From: Verrucomicrobiia bacterium
GTDB taxonomy: Bacteria; Verrucomicrobiota; Verrucomicrobiia; Limisphaerales; JAEYXS01
Direction of reading: 5' to 3'
Length of the DNA stretch: 64,000 bases
Assembly: GCA_036405135.1 (NCBI GenBank)
Contig: DASWYF010000024.1
Location: 1 to 64,000 of the forward strand
Every line of letters starts with the position of its first letter. Within the stretch, counting starts at the first letter, position 1. The notes beneath the pieces were generated by a model, which was not told where the DNA came from, searched no databases, and worked only from the letters and a program-made list of their open reading frames with translations. The position numbers were made by a program, and so were the translations under genes. Shown here in pieces: positions 18,770 through 27,344 of this stretch.

Positions 18770-20350
18770 ATGAATACTGGCAAATTCCTCAATCGTTCTC
18801 TGGTTGTGCTGGCGGGCATCATCGCCTTGACCGGCAGTGCAGTTGCTCAAGATTGGCCGCAATGGGGCGGCAATGCGCAACGCAACATGTATTCCACGGC
18901 CAAGGGTCTGCCGGACAAGTTCGAACCCGGCAAGTTCAAATCCGGCACGGAAGAGATCGATATGGCCACCACCAAAAATGTGAAGTGGGTGGCCAAGCTC
19001 GGTTCACAGAGCTACGGCAACACGACTGTGGCTCAGGGCAAGGTTTTCGTAGGCACCAATAACGACAGCCCGCGTGACAAGCAACACGAAGGAGACCGCT
19101 CGATCTTCATGTGCTTGGATGAAAAGTCCGGCGATTTGCTCTGGCAGCTGGTGGTGCCCAAGTTGAAGTCAGGCAAGGTTAATGATTGGGAAAGTCTCGG
19201 CATTCTTTCTTCGGCCAAAATCGAAGGAAAGTACGTCTATCTGGTAACGAGCCGGTGCGAAGTCATCTGCCTCGATATTAACGGCATGACGGACGGTAAT
19301 GATGGCTACAAGGATGAGGCCAAATATGTCGTCAAGGATACGGGCAAACCCCCGGCCAAGATCGGAGAAAAGGACGCGGACATCGTCTGGGTTTACGACA
19401 TGATGGATGAGTTGGGTGTATTCCCGCACAACGCCTCGAACAGTTCACCGCTCATCATTGGTGACACCCTATATGTCTGCACTTCGAACGGACAGGACTG
19501 GACGCATGTCAATGTGCCTTCACCGCTCTCACCCAGCTTCATCGCGTTGAACAAGAAGACCGGCGCGCTGGCTGGTGAAGATGATGCTGGTATCGGTTCC
19601 CGTCTTTTCCATGGTCAGTGGACTTCTTTGTCCACCGGCAAAGTGAACGGAAAAGACCTGGTGTTCGCTGGCGGCGGCGATGGCTGGCTGTATGCCTTGG
19701 ATGCCAAGACGGTTAAAAAAGACGATATCGACATCCTGCCCACCGTATGGAAATTCGATGCCAATCTGCCGGAGTACCGCAAAGTGAAGTATCCGGCAGC
19801 CGAGGGTCCCAGCGAAATCAACGGCACACCAGTGTTTTATAAGAACCGGGTTTATGTCGCCATCGGCCAGGACCCGGAGCACGGTGAAGGCGTGGGCCGT
19901 CTGGTCTGCCTTGATCCGACGAAATCGGGGGATGTCACCGGCTCGGCTTTGATCTGGGACTACAAAGGTGCGCATCGCAGCATCTCCACGGTGTCGATCG
20001 ATCCCGACACGGGGTTGCTTTTCTTGGGAGATTTCTCCGGGTTCGTACACTGTCTCGATGCTGAGACCGGCAAACTCTACTGGACGCATGACATGAAGGC
20101 CCACATGTGGGGCTCCACGATGGTGGCCGATGGCAAGGTATACGTCGGTGATGAAGACGGCGACCTCGTAGTGCTGGGAGCCACCAAGGAGAAAAAAGTG
20201 CTCAGCGAGTGCAATCTCGGCGCGCCGGTTTATTCCACACCCATCATCGCGAACGGCGTTCTCTACATCTCGAGCAACACGCATCTCTATGCCTTGCATG
20301 ACACAGCCAAGGCGAAACCGGCGGCGGATCAAAAAAAGAAGATCGAATAA
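18770..20350 (+). CDS. Secreted PQQ-like beta-propeller protein
   Basis: A 526-aa protein with a signal peptide (LVVLAGIIALTGSAVAQ) and an eight-bladed-type PQQ propeller. The opening DWPQWGGNAQRNMYS and blade motifs such as DEKSGDLLWQL, DAKTVKK and DAETGKLYWTHDM are visible. The tail is lysine-rich. It is shorter than its upstream neighbour and lacks the sandwich domains. The operon position suggests both act in the periplasm or at the cell surface under one regulator. The catalytic role, if any, is not visible. Confidence 0.82.
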   Translation: MNTGKFLNRSLVVLAGIIALTGSAVAQDWPQWGGNAQRNMYSTAKGLPDKFEPGKFKSGTEEIDMATTKNVKWVAKLGSQSYGNTTVAQGKVFVGTNNDSPRDKQHEGDRSIFMCLDEKSGDLLWQLVVPKLKSGKVNDWESLGILSSAKIEGKYVYLVTSRCEVICLDINGMTDGNDGYKDEAKYVVKDTGKPPAKIGEKDADIVWVYDMMDELGVFPHNASNSSPLIIGDTLYVCTSNGQDWTHVNVPSPLSPSFIALNKKTGALAGEDDAGIGSRLFHGQWTSLSTGKVNGKDLVFAGGGDGWLYALDAKTVKKDDIDILPTVWKFDANLPEYRKVKYPAAEGPSEINGTPVFYKNRVYVAIGQDPEHGEGVGRLVCLDPTKSGDVTGSALIWDYKGAHRSISTVSIDPDTGLLFLGDFSGFVHCLDAETGKLYWTHDMKAHMWGSTMVADGKVYVGDEDGDLVVLGATKEKKVLSECNLGAPVYSTPIIANGVLYISSNTHLYALHDTAKAKPAADQKKKIE

Positions 20351-20380
20351 CTGTCGGCTTGAAGAATAACCTTCAGACGT

Positions 20381-20407
20381 AACCCGCTCCGTGAATCGGA
20401 GCGGGTT
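20381..20407. terminator. Perfect 11-bp hairpin between PQQ operon and ligase gene
   Basis: AACCCGCTCCG (20381-20391) pairs with CGGAGCGGGTT (20397-20407) around TGAAT. No U-tract follows on either strand, so it may be a weak terminator of the PQQ operon or a structure in the leader of the ligase gene, whose ATG lies 46 bases downstream. Confidence 0.5.
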
Positions 20408-20453
20408 ATGCGATAAAAGAACCAGCGAATTTCAGGCTAATCATAAACAGGGT

Positions 20454-21536
20454 ATGAGCGAAAAGACCATCACGCAGGAACAGATCACAGCGGCACAGAC
20501 GGATTTGAACGCCCATCTGAAAGAGATTGTCAACTGGCATTTCTCGCCGGAAACGGGTTCACCGTTCTGGCTGGATTGGGCGAAGAGGAACTTCGATCCT
20601 CGCAAAGAAGTGCAGACAGTGGAGGACATCAAAAAATTCCCGCATTTCCAGGACGAGTGGTTGCGAGACATGCAACCTGAGGTCTGGGTGCCGGCGGCAT
20701 TCAAGGGCAAGCCGTTCAATATTTTTGAAACGGGTGGCACAACGGGCATGCCGAAGCAACGCATTGGTTGGAATGATTACAAGGTCGATTACAGTGAGTT
20801 CTCCGACAAGGTGAAGGACGAGCATTTCCCGCGCAATCACTACTGGCTGATGATGGGCCCCACGGGTCCGCGCCGTCTCCGTCTGGCCATCGAGCATCTC
20901 GCCAACGTGCGTGGCTCAAGTTGCTATTTCATCGATCTCGACCCACGTTTCGTGAAGAAGGTCATCACGAACAAGCAGTTCGATGTGGCCCGTGCTTACA
21001 TGGATCACGTTGTGGATCAAGCCGTAACGATCCTCAAGAACCGCAAGGTCAGCGGTCTCTTCACGACGCCTAAGTTGTTGGAAGCCTTGGCTGAGAAGAT
21101 CGACTTGTGGGATGCCGGTATCCGCGGTGTGTTCTGCGGCGGCACGACGATGGCGCCGCAGTATGTGCGCTTCATCGTGGAGGAAGTTTTGGAAGGCCGC
21201 ATCGGTTTCTATCCGACTTACGGCAATACCCTGATGGGACTCGCTGCGAGTGTGCCGATCCGCGCGGAAGATAACTTCTCCGTCACGTATTACGCTCCAC
21301 AACCGCGCGCCATATTGCGCGTGGTGGATCCTAACAAGACGGAAGTCACCAAGGGTTACGGTGAATGGGGTCGCGTGGAACTGACCACTTTGACGAAGGA
21401 GTTTTTCATGCCGCGCTTCTTGGAGCGTGACGAGGCGATCCGTCGCGAACCGCGCTTCCCATATGCTTGGGATGGTGTGGCCGAAGTCCGTCCGTTCGGT
21501 GCGATGGAGAAAAACATCGTCGAAGGCGTTTACTAA
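20454..21536 (+). CDS. LuxE-like acyl-adenylating ligase
   Basis: A 360-aa member of the adenylate-forming (ANL) superfamily. The ATP-grasping loop is clear at 92-101 (ETGGTTGMPK), and a YGNTLMG motif sits where the YGxTE motif is expected, without its Glu. The protein ends without the C-terminal subdomain that carries the second catalytic lysine, so it is short like LuxE and some phenylacetate-CoA-ligase relatives. It is expected to activate a carboxylic acid as acyl-AMP and pass it on. Its neighbours are a small coiled-coil protein, an aldehyde dehydrogenase and an iron alcohol dehydrogenase. The ATG at 20454 was chosen over an earlier in-frame start at 20391 because the latter lies within the upstream hairpin. 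Confidence 0.72.
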   Translation: MSEKTITQEQITAAQTDLNAHLKEIVNWHFSPETGSPFWLDWAKRNFDPRKEVQTVEDIKKFPHFQDEWLRDMQPEVWVPAAFKGKPFNIFETGGTTGMPKQRIGWNDYKVDYSEFSDKVKDEHFPRNHYWLMMGPTGPRRLRLAIEHLANVRGSSCYFIDLDPRFVKKVITNKQFDVARAYMDHVVDQAVTILKNRKVSGLFTTPKLLEALAEKIDLWDAGIRGVFCGGTTMAPQYVRFIVEEVLEGRIGFYPTYGNTLMGLAASVPIRAEDNFSVTYYAPQPRAILRVVDPNKTEVTKGYGEWGRVELTTLTKEFFMPRFLERDEAIRREPRFPYAWDGVAEVRPFGAMEKNIVEGVY

Positions 21537-21549
21537 ACGCACCCTTGTC

Positions 21550-21801
21550 ATGGACGCCGAATCCTCCGCCAAAATGTTGAAGCTGCTCGAGAGCATCGAT
21601 TCCAAGCTCGATGGCCTCGAACGCATCGAAGACTTGTTGTATGAATTGAAGATGGAGGTCTGCGGCTTCGAGCACGAAGGCACACAATATCCCGGCTCCA
21701 CGGAGAAAATCATCAATGCCCTCGGTTCAGTAGAGGCGGAACTGGGTTCCATCCAACTGACTTTGGAAGGGCTGGAAGACAAACCTGAACAAGAATCATG
21801 A
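21550..21801 (+). CDS. Small coiled-coil protein in the acyl-reduction cluster
   Basis: An 83-aa acidic, strongly helical protein (KLLESIDSKLDGLERIEDLL). A Ser/Thr-poor centre and an acidic tail follow. It has no carrier-protein serine motif, so it is not an acyl carrier. It starts 13 bases after the ligase, and its stop overlaps the aldehyde dehydrogenase start (ATGA type, 21798-21801), which implies coupled translation. A scaffold role between ligase and reductase is a guess from position only. Confidence 0.65.
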   Translation: MDAESSAKMLKLLESIDSKLDGLERIEDLLYELKMEVCGFEHEGTQYPGSTEKIINALGSVEAELGSIQLTLEGLEDKPEQES

Positions 21802-23234
21802 GTTCCGTTCCGCATATCCCCGTCATCCGTCTCGGCCGTAACTACGAGAGTCTCGACAAGATCGAGATCAAGAACCACTCGACTGGCGAAGTCATCGCCA
21901 CCGTATCGAGTGTGAATGCGGGCATCATCCGCAAGGATTTCAAGAAGATCGGCGAAAGCCGTGCTGCTTTGAAAAAGTTCACGGTGAAGCAACTCATCGA
22001 ACTTTCGGCCAAGGCAGGTGATCTTTTCTTGAATGGCACGCTGCCGTTCGGTGACAAGGGCCACACACAAACGCCACAGCAATACATCGAGACGCTGAGC
22101 CTCACCAGCGGTTTGCCATACGTGATGGTGAAACGAAATATGGCGAAGGTGCATTACGCGCTGACGCACTTGGATGTGATCCTGAACGGTCTCTCTCGCG
22201 GACTGGATCTAAGCATCCTGGATAACGGCACCGGCGAACAGTTCGGCACGAAGCTCTCGTTTTTCCCGACTGCAGCAGCGCTGGGCCTCGTGATGCCGAG
22301 TAATTCACCCGCAGTGAATTCGCTGTGGCTTCCAGCCATCGCCCTCAAGACTCCCGTGGTCATTAAGCCGGGCAAGGAAGAGCCTTGGACGCCGTATCGT
22401 TTGATTCAAGCGTTCATCGCGGCAGGAGTTCCGGCGGAAGCATTTGGTTTCTATCCAACAGATCACGAAGGAGCAGGGGAGATTCTCAAGACCTGTGGTC
22501 GTGCCCTCATCTTCGGTGACAAGAACACCACGGCGCAGTATGCGAACAATCCGGCCATCCAGTTGCATGGTCCGGGCTGGAGCAAGATCATCGTGGGCGA
22601 AGATTGCATCGAGAACTGGCGTGATTACATCGACGTCATGGTCGGTGCCATCTCGGATAACGGTGGCCGTTCCTGCATCAATGCTTCGGCGATTGTCGTG
22701 CCGAAATACGGCGCGGAGATCGCGGATGCCATCGCACAAAAGCTCGGTCCGGTGAAGCCTACCAAGCCGGATGATGAGAAGGCGCGCCTGTCCGGTTTCG
22801 CGAATGTGAAGATGGCGGATTTCATCGACGCGCAGATCGAAGATGGTCTCAAGACACCGGGTGCTACGGATGTCACGGCGAAGTATCGCGATGGTTCGCG
22901 CAAGGTGGTGTTCGAAGGTGGCACATATATGCGCCCGACGGTGGTGCTGTGCGATTCCTTCCAGCATCCTCTGGCGAACAAAGAGTTTCTCTGCCCTTAC
23001 GCGAGCGTGGTGCAAGTGCCGCAGAAGGATGTGCTGCACCAGATCGGCTACAGCCTTGCGGTGAGTGCGATCACGAAAGACCAGAAATTCATCGATGAAG
23101 CGATGGCGTTCCCCGAGATCGAGCGCTTGAACATCGGGCCGCTTTCGACGATGGCCATCTCATGGGATCAGCCGCACGAGGGTAATATGTTCGAGTTCCT
23201 ATGGCGTCGTCGCTCGATCGAAAAAGCGTGGTAA
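21798..23234 (+). CDS. Aldehyde dehydrogenase-superfamily reductase (LuxC-like/acylating type)
   Basis: A 478-aa protein with the ALDH fold. The cofactor-binding region shows LGLVMPSNSPAVNSLWLPAI and TPVVIKPGKEEPWTPYRL, and the catalytic thiol is Cys293 in NGGRSCINAS. The ELGG glutamate needed by hydrolytic aldehyde dehydrogenases is missing: the corresponding region reads IQLHGPGWSKIIVG. That is typical of acylating enzymes and LuxC, which reduce a thioester or acyl-protein to an aldehyde. Flanked by an acyl ligase and an alcohol dehydrogenase, it most likely reduces an activated acid. The chain length cannot be read from sequence. Confidence 0.75.
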   Translation: MSSVPHIPVIRLGRNYESLDKIEIKNHSTGEVIATVSSVNAGIIRKDFKKIGESRAALKKFTVKQLIELSAKAGDLFLNGTLPFGDKGHTQTPQQYIETLSLTSGLPYVMVKRNMAKVHYALTHLDVILNGLSRGLDLSILDNGTGEQFGTKLSFFPTAAALGLVMPSNSPAVNSLWLPAIALKTPVVIKPGKEEPWTPYRLIQAFIAAGVPAEAFGFYPTDHEGAGEILKTCGRALIFGDKNTTAQYANNPAIQLHGPGWSKIIVGEDCIENWRDYIDVMVGAISDNGGRSCINASAIVVPKYGAEIADAIAQKLGPVKPTKPDDEKARLSGFANVKMADFIDAQIEDGLKTPGATDVTAKYRDGSRKVVFEGGTYMRPTVVLCDSFQHPLANKEFLCPYASVVQVPQKDVLHQIGYSLAVSAITKDQKFIDEAMAFPEIERLNIGPLSTMAISWDQPHEGNMFEFLWRRRSIEKAW

Positions 23235-23290
23235 AAACTTGAACGTGAGGACTTGGCGAAGCGTCTGACATTCGTAAAATTTAAACCCAG

Positions 23291-24484
23291 ATGACCAGCC
23301 AAGCCGCTTTTGATTTTCAGCCCCGCACACGCCTCGTCTATGGTGTGAACACGGTGGACCGCGTGGGTGAACTTGCGGCCGAACTGGGCGGCAAGCGCAT
23401 CCTGTTGGTGACGGATGGCGGCATCGTGAAGGCTGGTCATGCTCAACGTGTGACAGACAGCCTGCGCAAACACGCGGAGTCCGTGGTCATCTACGACAAG
23501 GTCCATGAAAATCCTACGACGAAGGATGTGGACCTGTGTCTCGCGGTCGCCCGTGAAGCCAAGGTGGATCTGATCGTGGGCCTTGGCGGTGGCAGCTCCA
23601 TGGATACGGCCAAGGGCGCGAACTTCCTGCTGACCAATGGCGGCCAGATGAAAGATTATTGGGGCGTAGGCAAGGCAACGAAGCCGATGCTGCCGCTCAT
23701 CGCGATTCCCACCACAGCAGGCACAGGCAGTGAATGTCAATGTGCGGCACTCATCGCGGATGAAGAGACGCATAACAAGATGGCGTGCCTAGACCCGAAG
23801 GCGGCGGCGAAAGTGGCCATCCTTGATCCTGCTCTGACAGTTTCCATGCCGCCGCGCGTGACGGCATTCACGGGCATTGATGCGATCGCTCATGCGGTGG
23901 AAACGGCGGTGACGAAGAAGCGAAATCCGTTTTCGCTCATGTATTCTTTCGGTGCCTTCCGGTTGCTGGTGCCGAGTCTGCCACGGGTGCTTTCCAATCC
24001 GGATGACGTGGAAGCGCGCGGGCGCATGTTGTTGGGTGCCGCTTATGCCGGTATCGCGATCGAGAACAGCATGCTGGGGGCGGCGCATTCGGCGGCGAAT
24101 CCGCTCACGGCGCATTTCAACATCGTGCACGGGCAAGCGGTGGGCATGATGTTGCCGCTCATCGTGCGGTTCAATGCCGCGGAGCCGGAGGCATTGCAGG
24201 CTTATGCGGAGTTGGCTTCCAATGCAGAACTGGCCAAGTTGAAGGATGGCAAAGAGCAGGCCTTGGAAGCGCTCATTGCACGGCTGGATGCCTTGCTGAA
24301 TCTTTCCAAGATGCCGCGGACTTTGGGTGAATGCGGCGTGACGGCGGATGATCTGTCTTTGCTATCGGAGGAGGCGGCGAAGCAGTGGACTGCGAATTTC
24401 AATCCGCGTGCGATCACCGCAGCGGATTTTAAGAAGCTTTACGAACAGGGATTTGAGCGGCGGAGTGATGGCGACCAGGGGTAA
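23291..24484 (+). CDS. Iron-containing (group III) alcohol dehydrogenase
   Basis: A 397-aa cytoplasmic oxidoreductase. The NAD(P) loop GGGSSMDTAKGANFL and the stretch PTTAGTGSE are standard. All four expected metal ligands are present: Asp197 and His201 (GIDAIAHAVE), His266 (GAAHSAANPL) and His280 (IVHGQAVGMM). It interconverts an aldehyde and a primary alcohol. It starts 56 bases after the aldehyde dehydrogenase and is the last gene of the cluster, so the plausible flow is acid, activated acid, aldehyde, alcohol. The reverse, alcohol oxidation, cannot be excluded. Confidence 0.88.
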   Translation: MTSQAAFDFQPRTRLVYGVNTVDRVGELAAELGGKRILLVTDGGIVKAGHAQRVTDSLRKHAESVVIYDKVHENPTTKDVDLCLAVAREAKVDLIVGLGGGSSMDTAKGANFLLTNGGQMKDYWGVGKATKPMLPLIAIPTTAGTGSECQCAALIADEETHNKMACLDPKAAAKVAILDPALTVSMPPRVTAFTGIDAIAHAVETAVTKKRNPFSLMYSFGAFRLLVPSLPRVLSNPDDVEARGRMLLGAAYAGIAIENSMLGAAHSAANPLTAHFNIVHGQAVGMMLPLIVRFNAAEPEALQAYAELASNAELAKLKDGKEQALEALIARLDALLNLSKMPRTLGECGVTADDLSLLSEEAAKQWTANFNPRAITAADFKKLYEQGFERRSDGDQG

Positions 24485-24546
24485 TGACCAAGGAAGCCGG
24501 TTGCACCAGCAGGCCAGGGTTTAATGGCAATACCGAATGACGGGTG

Positions 24547-25332
24547 TCAGATGGGCATAACAGGCGGTTTGCGGTTCTTCTTTTCTTCTTCTATTAAATC
24601 CAAGACTGCGAGGGTTCCGGCGATGACGCCGTAGCTGGGAGCGATGAACCAGCCGAAGACGGGGACTGCCAGCAGCATCAAGAAACCAAGGCCCACACCC
24701 ATCAATCGCGGGCGATGCTTGCGGGTGAATTTCAGTGTGCTGCCAATGCTGTATTGGCGACGCTCCAATGCAGGATCGGCAAAACCTACGCCTGCGAGAT
24801 ACATCTGGACCAGGCTCATGATGAGGAACGAAACGACAGCACCTAATAGCGGAATGATGCCGATGACGAGACAGAATACGAAGACGATGAGGGATATGGT
24901 CAGAGATAAAAGGCTAAGGACACTGGCGCGAAAAATCTCTTTCCCGGTGCCTTCCCAAGTGAACTTCGGTGCTTCTACACCACCAGAGACTTTTTCCACG
25001 ATCTCGGAAATATGACTGAGCAAAGGTGAGCAGATTACCATGATGGCGTTGCGGAACAGCATGAATCCTGCGTAAACGCCGAGCAGCCAAACCATGAGAG
25101 TCAGAATTTCCAAAGTGAAGGCAGACTGCAAAAAACCTGGTATCCAGTTTTCGTGCAGGTAGCGGGAGACGGGTCTTAATCCATGAAATGTTGCCCAGAT
25201 TACGAAAGGGAAATAGAGCAAACTTAGCAAGCCGGGGATGATGATGAAGCGCCAGAGCTTATGCGTCATTACTAGCCGGTGCCCACGCAAATGGCAGCGA
25301 AATCCGGCCGTGAATTCCTTCAATTTGCTCAT
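24547..25332 (-). CDS. EI24/CysZ-like membrane protein
   Basis: A 261-aa integral membrane protein of the EI24 domain family (CysZ-like). It has an N-terminal FTAGFRCHLRGHRLVMTHKL, a first membrane helix (about 28-48), a second around 75-97, a pair near 137-175, and a last pair near 212-245. The C-terminus is Lys-rich. CysZ takes up sulfate in some bacteria, but most EI24 relatives have no assigned role and no cys genes are near. It lies downstream of the DUF6807 gene on the same strand with a 50-base gap. Confidence 0.72.
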   Translation of the reverse strand: MSKLKEFTAGFRCHLRGHRLVMTHKLWRFIIIPGLLSLLYFPFVIWATFHGLRPVSRYLHENWIPGFLQSAFTLEILTLMVWLLGVYAGFMLFRNAIMVICSPLLSHISEIVEKVSGGVEAPKFTWEGTGKEIFRASVLSLLSLTISLIVFVFCLVIGIIPLLGAVVSFLIMSLVQMYLAGVGFADPALERRQYSIGSTLKFTRKHRPRLMGVGLGFLMLLAVPVFGWFIAPSYGVIAGTLAVLDLIEEEKKNRKPPVMPI

Positions 25333-25382
25333 GCGAAGGCAGCTTAATCCAAGTGAACACGGTGACGATTACAAACCGGGCA

Positions 25383-26324
25383 TCACTTTTCCTTTGGCTC
25401 GAGATCGGCGAGGGGCAATACGGAGAAGGTTATCCATTGATCCTCCAGCTTCTTCGAGCTGGGCACTCCGTCATGCACATAAAGCCCATAGCGTAGGCGC
25501 AAAGGTTTGCCAACGGGGATGGTCAACGGACCATCGAAGCTGACTGAGGCTCCCATCCAGCCGTCATTGCGCACATGCCATTCGCAAGGATGCCCGGGAT
25601 TGATCGGGTGATCCATGAGGGTGATGCCTTCTTTGGCCTTGGAGGTGATGTTGCCGGAGTAGTCCACCCATTTGGCCGGCTTCCAGAAAATTTCCTTCTC
25701 ATTCACACCGCCCTCGGAATTGCGCATGAGCCCGCCGCCATCATTCACGCCGATGGTCTTGGCCATGCGAGTGCCGATGGGGCCGAAGGAGGTTTTGCCG
25801 AATACAACATCTTTCCCCTTGGGTTCGAACTTGAGATCGATGAGCAGCAGCCATTCTTTCTTTGGCAAGGCGACGACGGCGGTGCGGCGTGTTTCGATCA
25901 TGAGCACCTGATTGTTCGTGCTGACCCAGTGATTGATGGTGGTGACTGCGGCTTCTGTATCGCTGTCCTCCAGCTTCTCCACCCGTTGATGGATGATCTG
26001 GCCGGCATTCGCATCCGCCCAAAAGGACTGACCGTTCACGTCATGATGCGTGATCCAGAGGGAGTTGTGATGACGGTGACCGTGCGGGTCTTGCGGATGG
26101 CCCATCCGCGTGAGCGAGCGACCAGCAGGACCGATGACCGGATAGATGAACGGGCGGCGCAAGTCCTTGCCGAAATGGTAGCGGGCGACCTCCTGGCCAT
26201 CCCGCTGGAAAGAGACTTGATCGTAGGGCAGGGGCAGGGCCTGCATGATGGGGACTTCCGAACTTTGGCTGACGGAAGAGATGGCAAACAGGCTGAGCAG
26301 ACCGAGCGCGTTCCGGAGATTCAT
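25383..26324 (-). CDS. Secreted DUF6807 (PmoA-annotated) family protein
   Basis: A 313-aa protein with a signal peptide (LGLLSLFAISSVSQSS). The conserved core is HPQDPHGHRHHNSLW, followed later by KTSFGPIGTRMAKTIGVNDG and HPCEWHVRNDGWMG. The family is often labelled methane oxygenase PmoA, but it is not the membrane methane monooxygenase subunit. It is common in Planctomycetes and Verrucomicrobia near carbohydrate genes, with no proven reaction. The His-rich motif could bind metal. The start at 26324 (ATG) gives a normal signal peptide. An upstream in-frame start at 26411 would overlap the previous gene and is unlikely. Confidence 0.75.
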   Translation of the reverse strand: MNLRNALGLLSLFAISSVSQSSEVPIMQALPLPYDQVSFQRDGQEVARYHFGKDLRRPFIYPVIGPAGRSLTRMGHPQDPHGHRHHNSLWITHHDVNGQSFWADANAGQIIHQRVEKLEDSDTEAAVTTINHWVSTNNQVLMIETRRTAVVALPKKEWLLLIDLKFEPKGKDVVFGKTSFGPIGTRMAKTIGVNDGGGLMRNSEGGVNEKEIFWKPAKWVDYSGNITSKAKEGITLMDHPINPGHPCEWHVRNDGWMGASVSFDGPLTIPVGKPLRLRYGLYVHDGVPSSKKLEDQWITFSVLPLADLEPKEK

Positions 26325-26368
26325 GCCGGACATCGTGATGAAAGCGCTGAGGGAAGGGAAGCAAAAGG

Positions 26369-27145
26369 CTAACCGGTGAACACGCGCCGCAGGCCGACCA
26401 GGGTCAGACAAACGACTGCGGCCACAACTCCAGGGTGAAACTCCGGAACTTTGGGTTTATAATTGATATCGTAAATGCCAATGCTTTGAGAGTCGGGATT
26501 TTTCTGCACACCAGAGGAAGCATTGCCGTATTCGAAAGTAAAACTGGTGATGTAATTGGTTCCGAAATTGATGCCGACATTGCCAGAGCCTGAGTTGTTC
26601 GGGTTCTCGGCTGTACCGCTCACAACTTGGTTTGTGCCGGTGCCTGATTTGGAGTTGTTGCCTGAAGTGGTGATGGTAGGGGCAATGAGTCCCCCTCCCG
26701 TGCCAACGGCGACAATGTCACGGACTTGATCAATGAACGTCTTGGTGCCACCGCCGGAGCCGGTATCGACATCAAATAGCAGGAAATTCACATCGTTCAC
26801 ACCGCCGACATAGTTGAAAGTGACGGTGACAGTAACGGACTGGTTCACATTATTGAAATCCGCCCACAATTCCAAATTGTTGGGTGTTGGTGAGGATCCG
26901 AATCCCCCGGTGAAATCGGTGGTGATTTCAGGGCGGTCCTCGATGAAACGAGCAGTATCTCCGGTAATAGTGATGGTGATGTCGTTACCAGCGTTGGCAG
27001 GGTCGATATCGTAGGAAGTGGAAAGTGAGCCCGGGGTCCAAGTCACATTGTTCCAATCTAAAACTATGGCGTAACTTGCTGAATATAAGTTTGTTATGGC
27101 TAAAAGTAGCAGGCAGATGATGGTCTTTTTTAAAGTTCTTCTCAT
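26369..27145 (-). CDS. Secreted protein with KVPEFHPG C-terminal sorting tail
   Basis: A 258-aa exported protein: signal peptide (TIICLLLLAITNLYSASYA), a beta-rich body and a tripartite C-terminus. The C-terminus consists of the motif KVPEFHPG, a hydrophobic helix (VVAAVVCLTLVGL) and the basic end RRVFTG. That is the layout of PEP-CTERM-type signals, which an exosortase recognises, though the motif differs from VPEP. The body is a paralogue of the protein at 27900-28736, sharing VLDW.NVTWTPGSL, FLLFDVDTG and GIYDINYKPKVPEFHPG. It is anchored or released at the surface; function unknown. No exosortase gene lies in the window. Confidence 0.75.
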   Translation of the reverse strand: MRRTLKKTIICLLLLAITNLYSASYAIVLDWNNVTWTPGSLSTSYDIDPANAGNDITITITGDTARFIEDRPEITTDFTGGFGSSPTPNNLELWADFNNVNQSVTVTVTFNYVGGVNDVNFLLFDVDTGSGGGTKTFIDQVRDIVAVGTGGGLIAPTITTSGNNSKSGTGTNQVVSGTAENPNNSGSGNVGINFGTNYITSFTFEYGNASSGVQKNPDSQSIGIYDINYKPKVPEFHPGVVAAVVCLTLVGLRRVFTG

Positions 27146-27148
27146 ACA

Positions 27149-27171
27149 TCAACTCGTTTTTATGGAGTTGA
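27149..27171 (-). other. Leader hairpin upstream of the secreted protein gene
   Basis: TCAACTC (27149-27155) and GAGTTGA (27165-27171) can pair 4 bases in front of the start codon at 27145. The stem would place the ribosome-binding region in or next to a hairpin, so it may influence translation. No family of riboregulators is recognised. Confidence 0.35.
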
Positions 27172-27283
27172 GTTAATTATGCTTATATAGAGCAGTTTGG
27201 CAAATAAATAGAGTCGTTTGGTGGTGTTTTTAAGGTGTTCTTGGCAATTCTACTTAGAAGAGACCCGCTCAGTTTGACTCAAT

Positions 27284-27311
27284 AAAAAAAGCAGCCCCTA
27301 ATAAGGGCTGC
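27284..27311 (-). terminator. Rho-independent terminator of the 27345-27854 gene
   Basis: GCAGCCC (27291-27297) pairs with GGGCTGC (27305-27311). Read on the minus strand, the stem is followed by seven T (complement of 27284-27290). Confidence 0.85.
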
Positions 27312-27344
27312 TTTGCATTCTGTGATGATTTTTTCCGAACTGGC

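Noticed and set aside
20454-24484. Bioluminescence operon
   Set aside because: LuxE- and LuxC-like genes occur, but no luciferase subunits are present.
25383-26324. Methane oxidation because of the PmoA-like label of this family
   Set aside because: The protein is a soluble exported DUF6807 member and bears no resemblance to the membrane methane monooxygenase subunit; no pmo genes are near.
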